From contig RFHZ01000042.1 in NCBI GenBank assembly GCA_003696125.1, forward strand, positions 1 through 12,617: a stretch of DNA of 12,617 nt, in the 5' to 3' direction. The stretch comes from Nitrospinota bacterium (GTDB lineage: Bacteria > Tectomicrobia > Entotheonellia > J063). Shown here piece by piece: positions 11,602-12,617 of the stretch (positions are counted from its first letter, which is position 1; each line of letters opens with the position of its first letter). Made by a program: the position numbers and the translations under genes. Under the pieces are notes generated by a model, which was not told the DNA's origin, did no database searches, and worked only from the letters and a program-made list of their open reading frames with translations.

Positions 11602-12617
11602 ATGTCCTGGGGAAATCCCTGGTTGTTCGGTTTTTTGGCCCTGATCCCTTTGATTTTACTCCTGCATAGTCTCCGTTTCAAGCGGCAGGAGGTGCGTGTC
11701 ACCACCCTCTTCCTCTGGGAGCGGCTCCTGCAGGAACGGAAAGCGACTTTGGGGATCAGCCGTATCGTCAAGAGTCTGACGCTCCTGTTGCAGATCCTGG
11801 TGGTCAGCCTGCTGACCATCGGGTTGGCCCAGCCTTTTCTGAGCCTTCCTGCCACCCGCGAAGGGGATATGGTCCTGATTATCGACACCAGTGCCAGCAT
11901 GCAGGCACAGGGCCCTCAGGGTACCCGCTTTGCCCTGGCCCAGGCCGAGGCCTATCGTCTGATCGACCAGTTGCATGAGAAGAGCCGGATGGCGATCATC
12001 GAGGCGGGTCAGGGACCCGTGCTGAGGACCTTCTTTACCAGGGATAAACGGCGACTGCGGGAGATAGTAGCCCGGATGGAGGCGGGAGACAGTATCGGTA
12101 ACCTGCGTGAATCGGTTCTGCTGGCCCTTTCCCTCCTGCGGGGACAGCGCCAGGATCACATCGTGGTCATCAGCGATGGAACCGAGACCGACTGGCAGGC
12201 CGAGCTGCCGGCTGGAGTCAGGATCACCCCGCTTCAGGTCCAGGCAGGAGAAAAAAATATCGGCATCACCCGGTTTGCCTTTCGTCAGGGCTGGGGGGAA
12301 ACTCCTCGCTACGAGATGCTGGTCACCATACAGAACTTTACCCCTGTCCCGGTCAATGTCCCTCTAAAGGTTACCATCAACCGGCGCCGTCTCCTGCAAG
12401 AAGAGGTCTCGCTGCAGGGCGGGGAGGTACGGACCCTGGTCTATCCCTTTACCCGGGAACTGCACGGGGTGGTAGAGGCCCGTCTCCTCTTCCAGGACGA
12501 TTTTCCCCTGGATAACGTTGCCCGCACCGTCCTGACCCGGGCCCGGTCGTTTTGGGTACTGCTCATCTCTCCGGGGAACTATTTTCTGGAGAACCTCCTG
12601 GCCGCTCACCCTTATGC
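11602..12617 (+). CDS. BatA-type membrane protein with vWA domain, cut by the right edge
   Basis: The frame is open for 338 complete codons from the ATG at 11602 to the edge, with GGAGAGGAGAG just upstream. An N-terminal membrane anchor covers about 3-24 (WGNPWLFGFLALIPLILLLH) and a second membrane segment about 59-77, the layout of the aerotolerance-regulator N-terminal domain. The vWA domain follows: VLIIDTSASM puts the MIDAS residues at D95, S97 and S99. HIVVISDGTETDW (about 187-199) is the second metal-site loop. A beta-rich region that could be periplasmic or CARDB-like begins near residue 210. It works with the DUF58 protein upstream, probably at the inner membrane. The C-terminus and any further operon genes are outside the window. 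Confidence 0.93.
   Translation, partial: MSWGNPWLFGFLALIPLILLLHSLRFKRQEVRVTTLFLWERLLQERKATLGISRIVKSLTLLLQILVVSLLTIGLAQPFLSLPATREGDMVLIIDTSASMQAQGPQGTRFALAQAEAYRLIDQLHEKSRMAIIEAGQGPVLRTFFTRDKRRLREIVARMEAGDSIGNLRESVLLALSLLRGQRQDHIVVISDGTETDWQAELPAGVRITPLQVQAGEKNIGITRFAFRQGWGETPRYEMLVTIQNFTPVPVNVPLKVTINRRRLLQEEVSLQGGEVRTLVYPFTRELHGVVEARLLFQDDFPLDNVARTVLTRARSFWVLLISPGNYFLENLLAAHPY

Overview
The window is dense, ordinary-looking bacterial chromosome of moderately high GC. It carries 13 complete protein genes, one gene tail at the left edge and one gene cut by the right edge. There are no tRNA or rRNA genes, insertion sequences or CRISPR arrays. Gene starts have strong purine-rich ribosome binding sites and most promoters look like the housekeeping -35/-10 type. 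A lipoprotein signal, an exported c-type cytochrome, an ECF sigma factor, Pcm, a BON-domain protein and a possible sigma-54 promoter point to a Gram-negative, respiring, possibly anaerobic or microaerophilic lineage. Candidates include NC10, Nitrospirota or Desulfobacterota relatives, but I cannot fix the phylum from sequence alone.

Layout. At 2-82 (+) lies the last part of a gene whose tail fits nicotinate-nucleotide adenylyltransferase (nadD). It converges on and overlaps the end of glyS (66-1385, -). A small signal-peptide cytochrome c (1467-1838, -) sits directly upstream of glyS, and both appear to be read from one consensus promoter (1892-1920). A divergent promoter (1975-2005) drives greA (2120-2593), followed by folE (2666-3250). 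A cytidylate-kinase-like protein fused to a BON domain (3339-4124) and an ECF sigma factor (4227-4784) follow on the same strand. A one-domain CinA/MoCF protein (4809-5519, -) is divergent from pcm (5682-6362, +), which is followed by an unclassified lipoprotein (6459-6917, +).

The block 6954-10352 is on the minus strand. In transcription order it holds a universal stress protein, a PflX-type radical SAM protein, a DtxR/MntR-family metalloregulator and a DapB-fold amine dehydrogenase-like protein. The 356-base gap 10353-10708 is the richest non-coding stretch. It has a -24/-12 (sigma-54-like) promoter facing the stress protein, a possible upstream activator site, a palindrome just downstream of the predicted start of transcription, a possible 31-residue ORF with a strong ribosome binding site, and a promoter for the next operon. 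That operon is DUF58 (10709-11590) plus a BatA-type von Willebrand A membrane protein (11602 to the edge).

Functionally the genes are mostly housekeeping (translation, transcription fidelity, folate or pterin synthesis, NAD synthesis, protein repair) mixed with envelope and stress functions. I see no clear undescribed multi-gene system. The points most worth checking are the sigma-54-like control region of the stress gene, the manganese-like ligand set in a three-domain DtxR protein, the cytochrome c/glyS pairing, the kinase-BON fusion, and a shared extended -10 promoter pattern.
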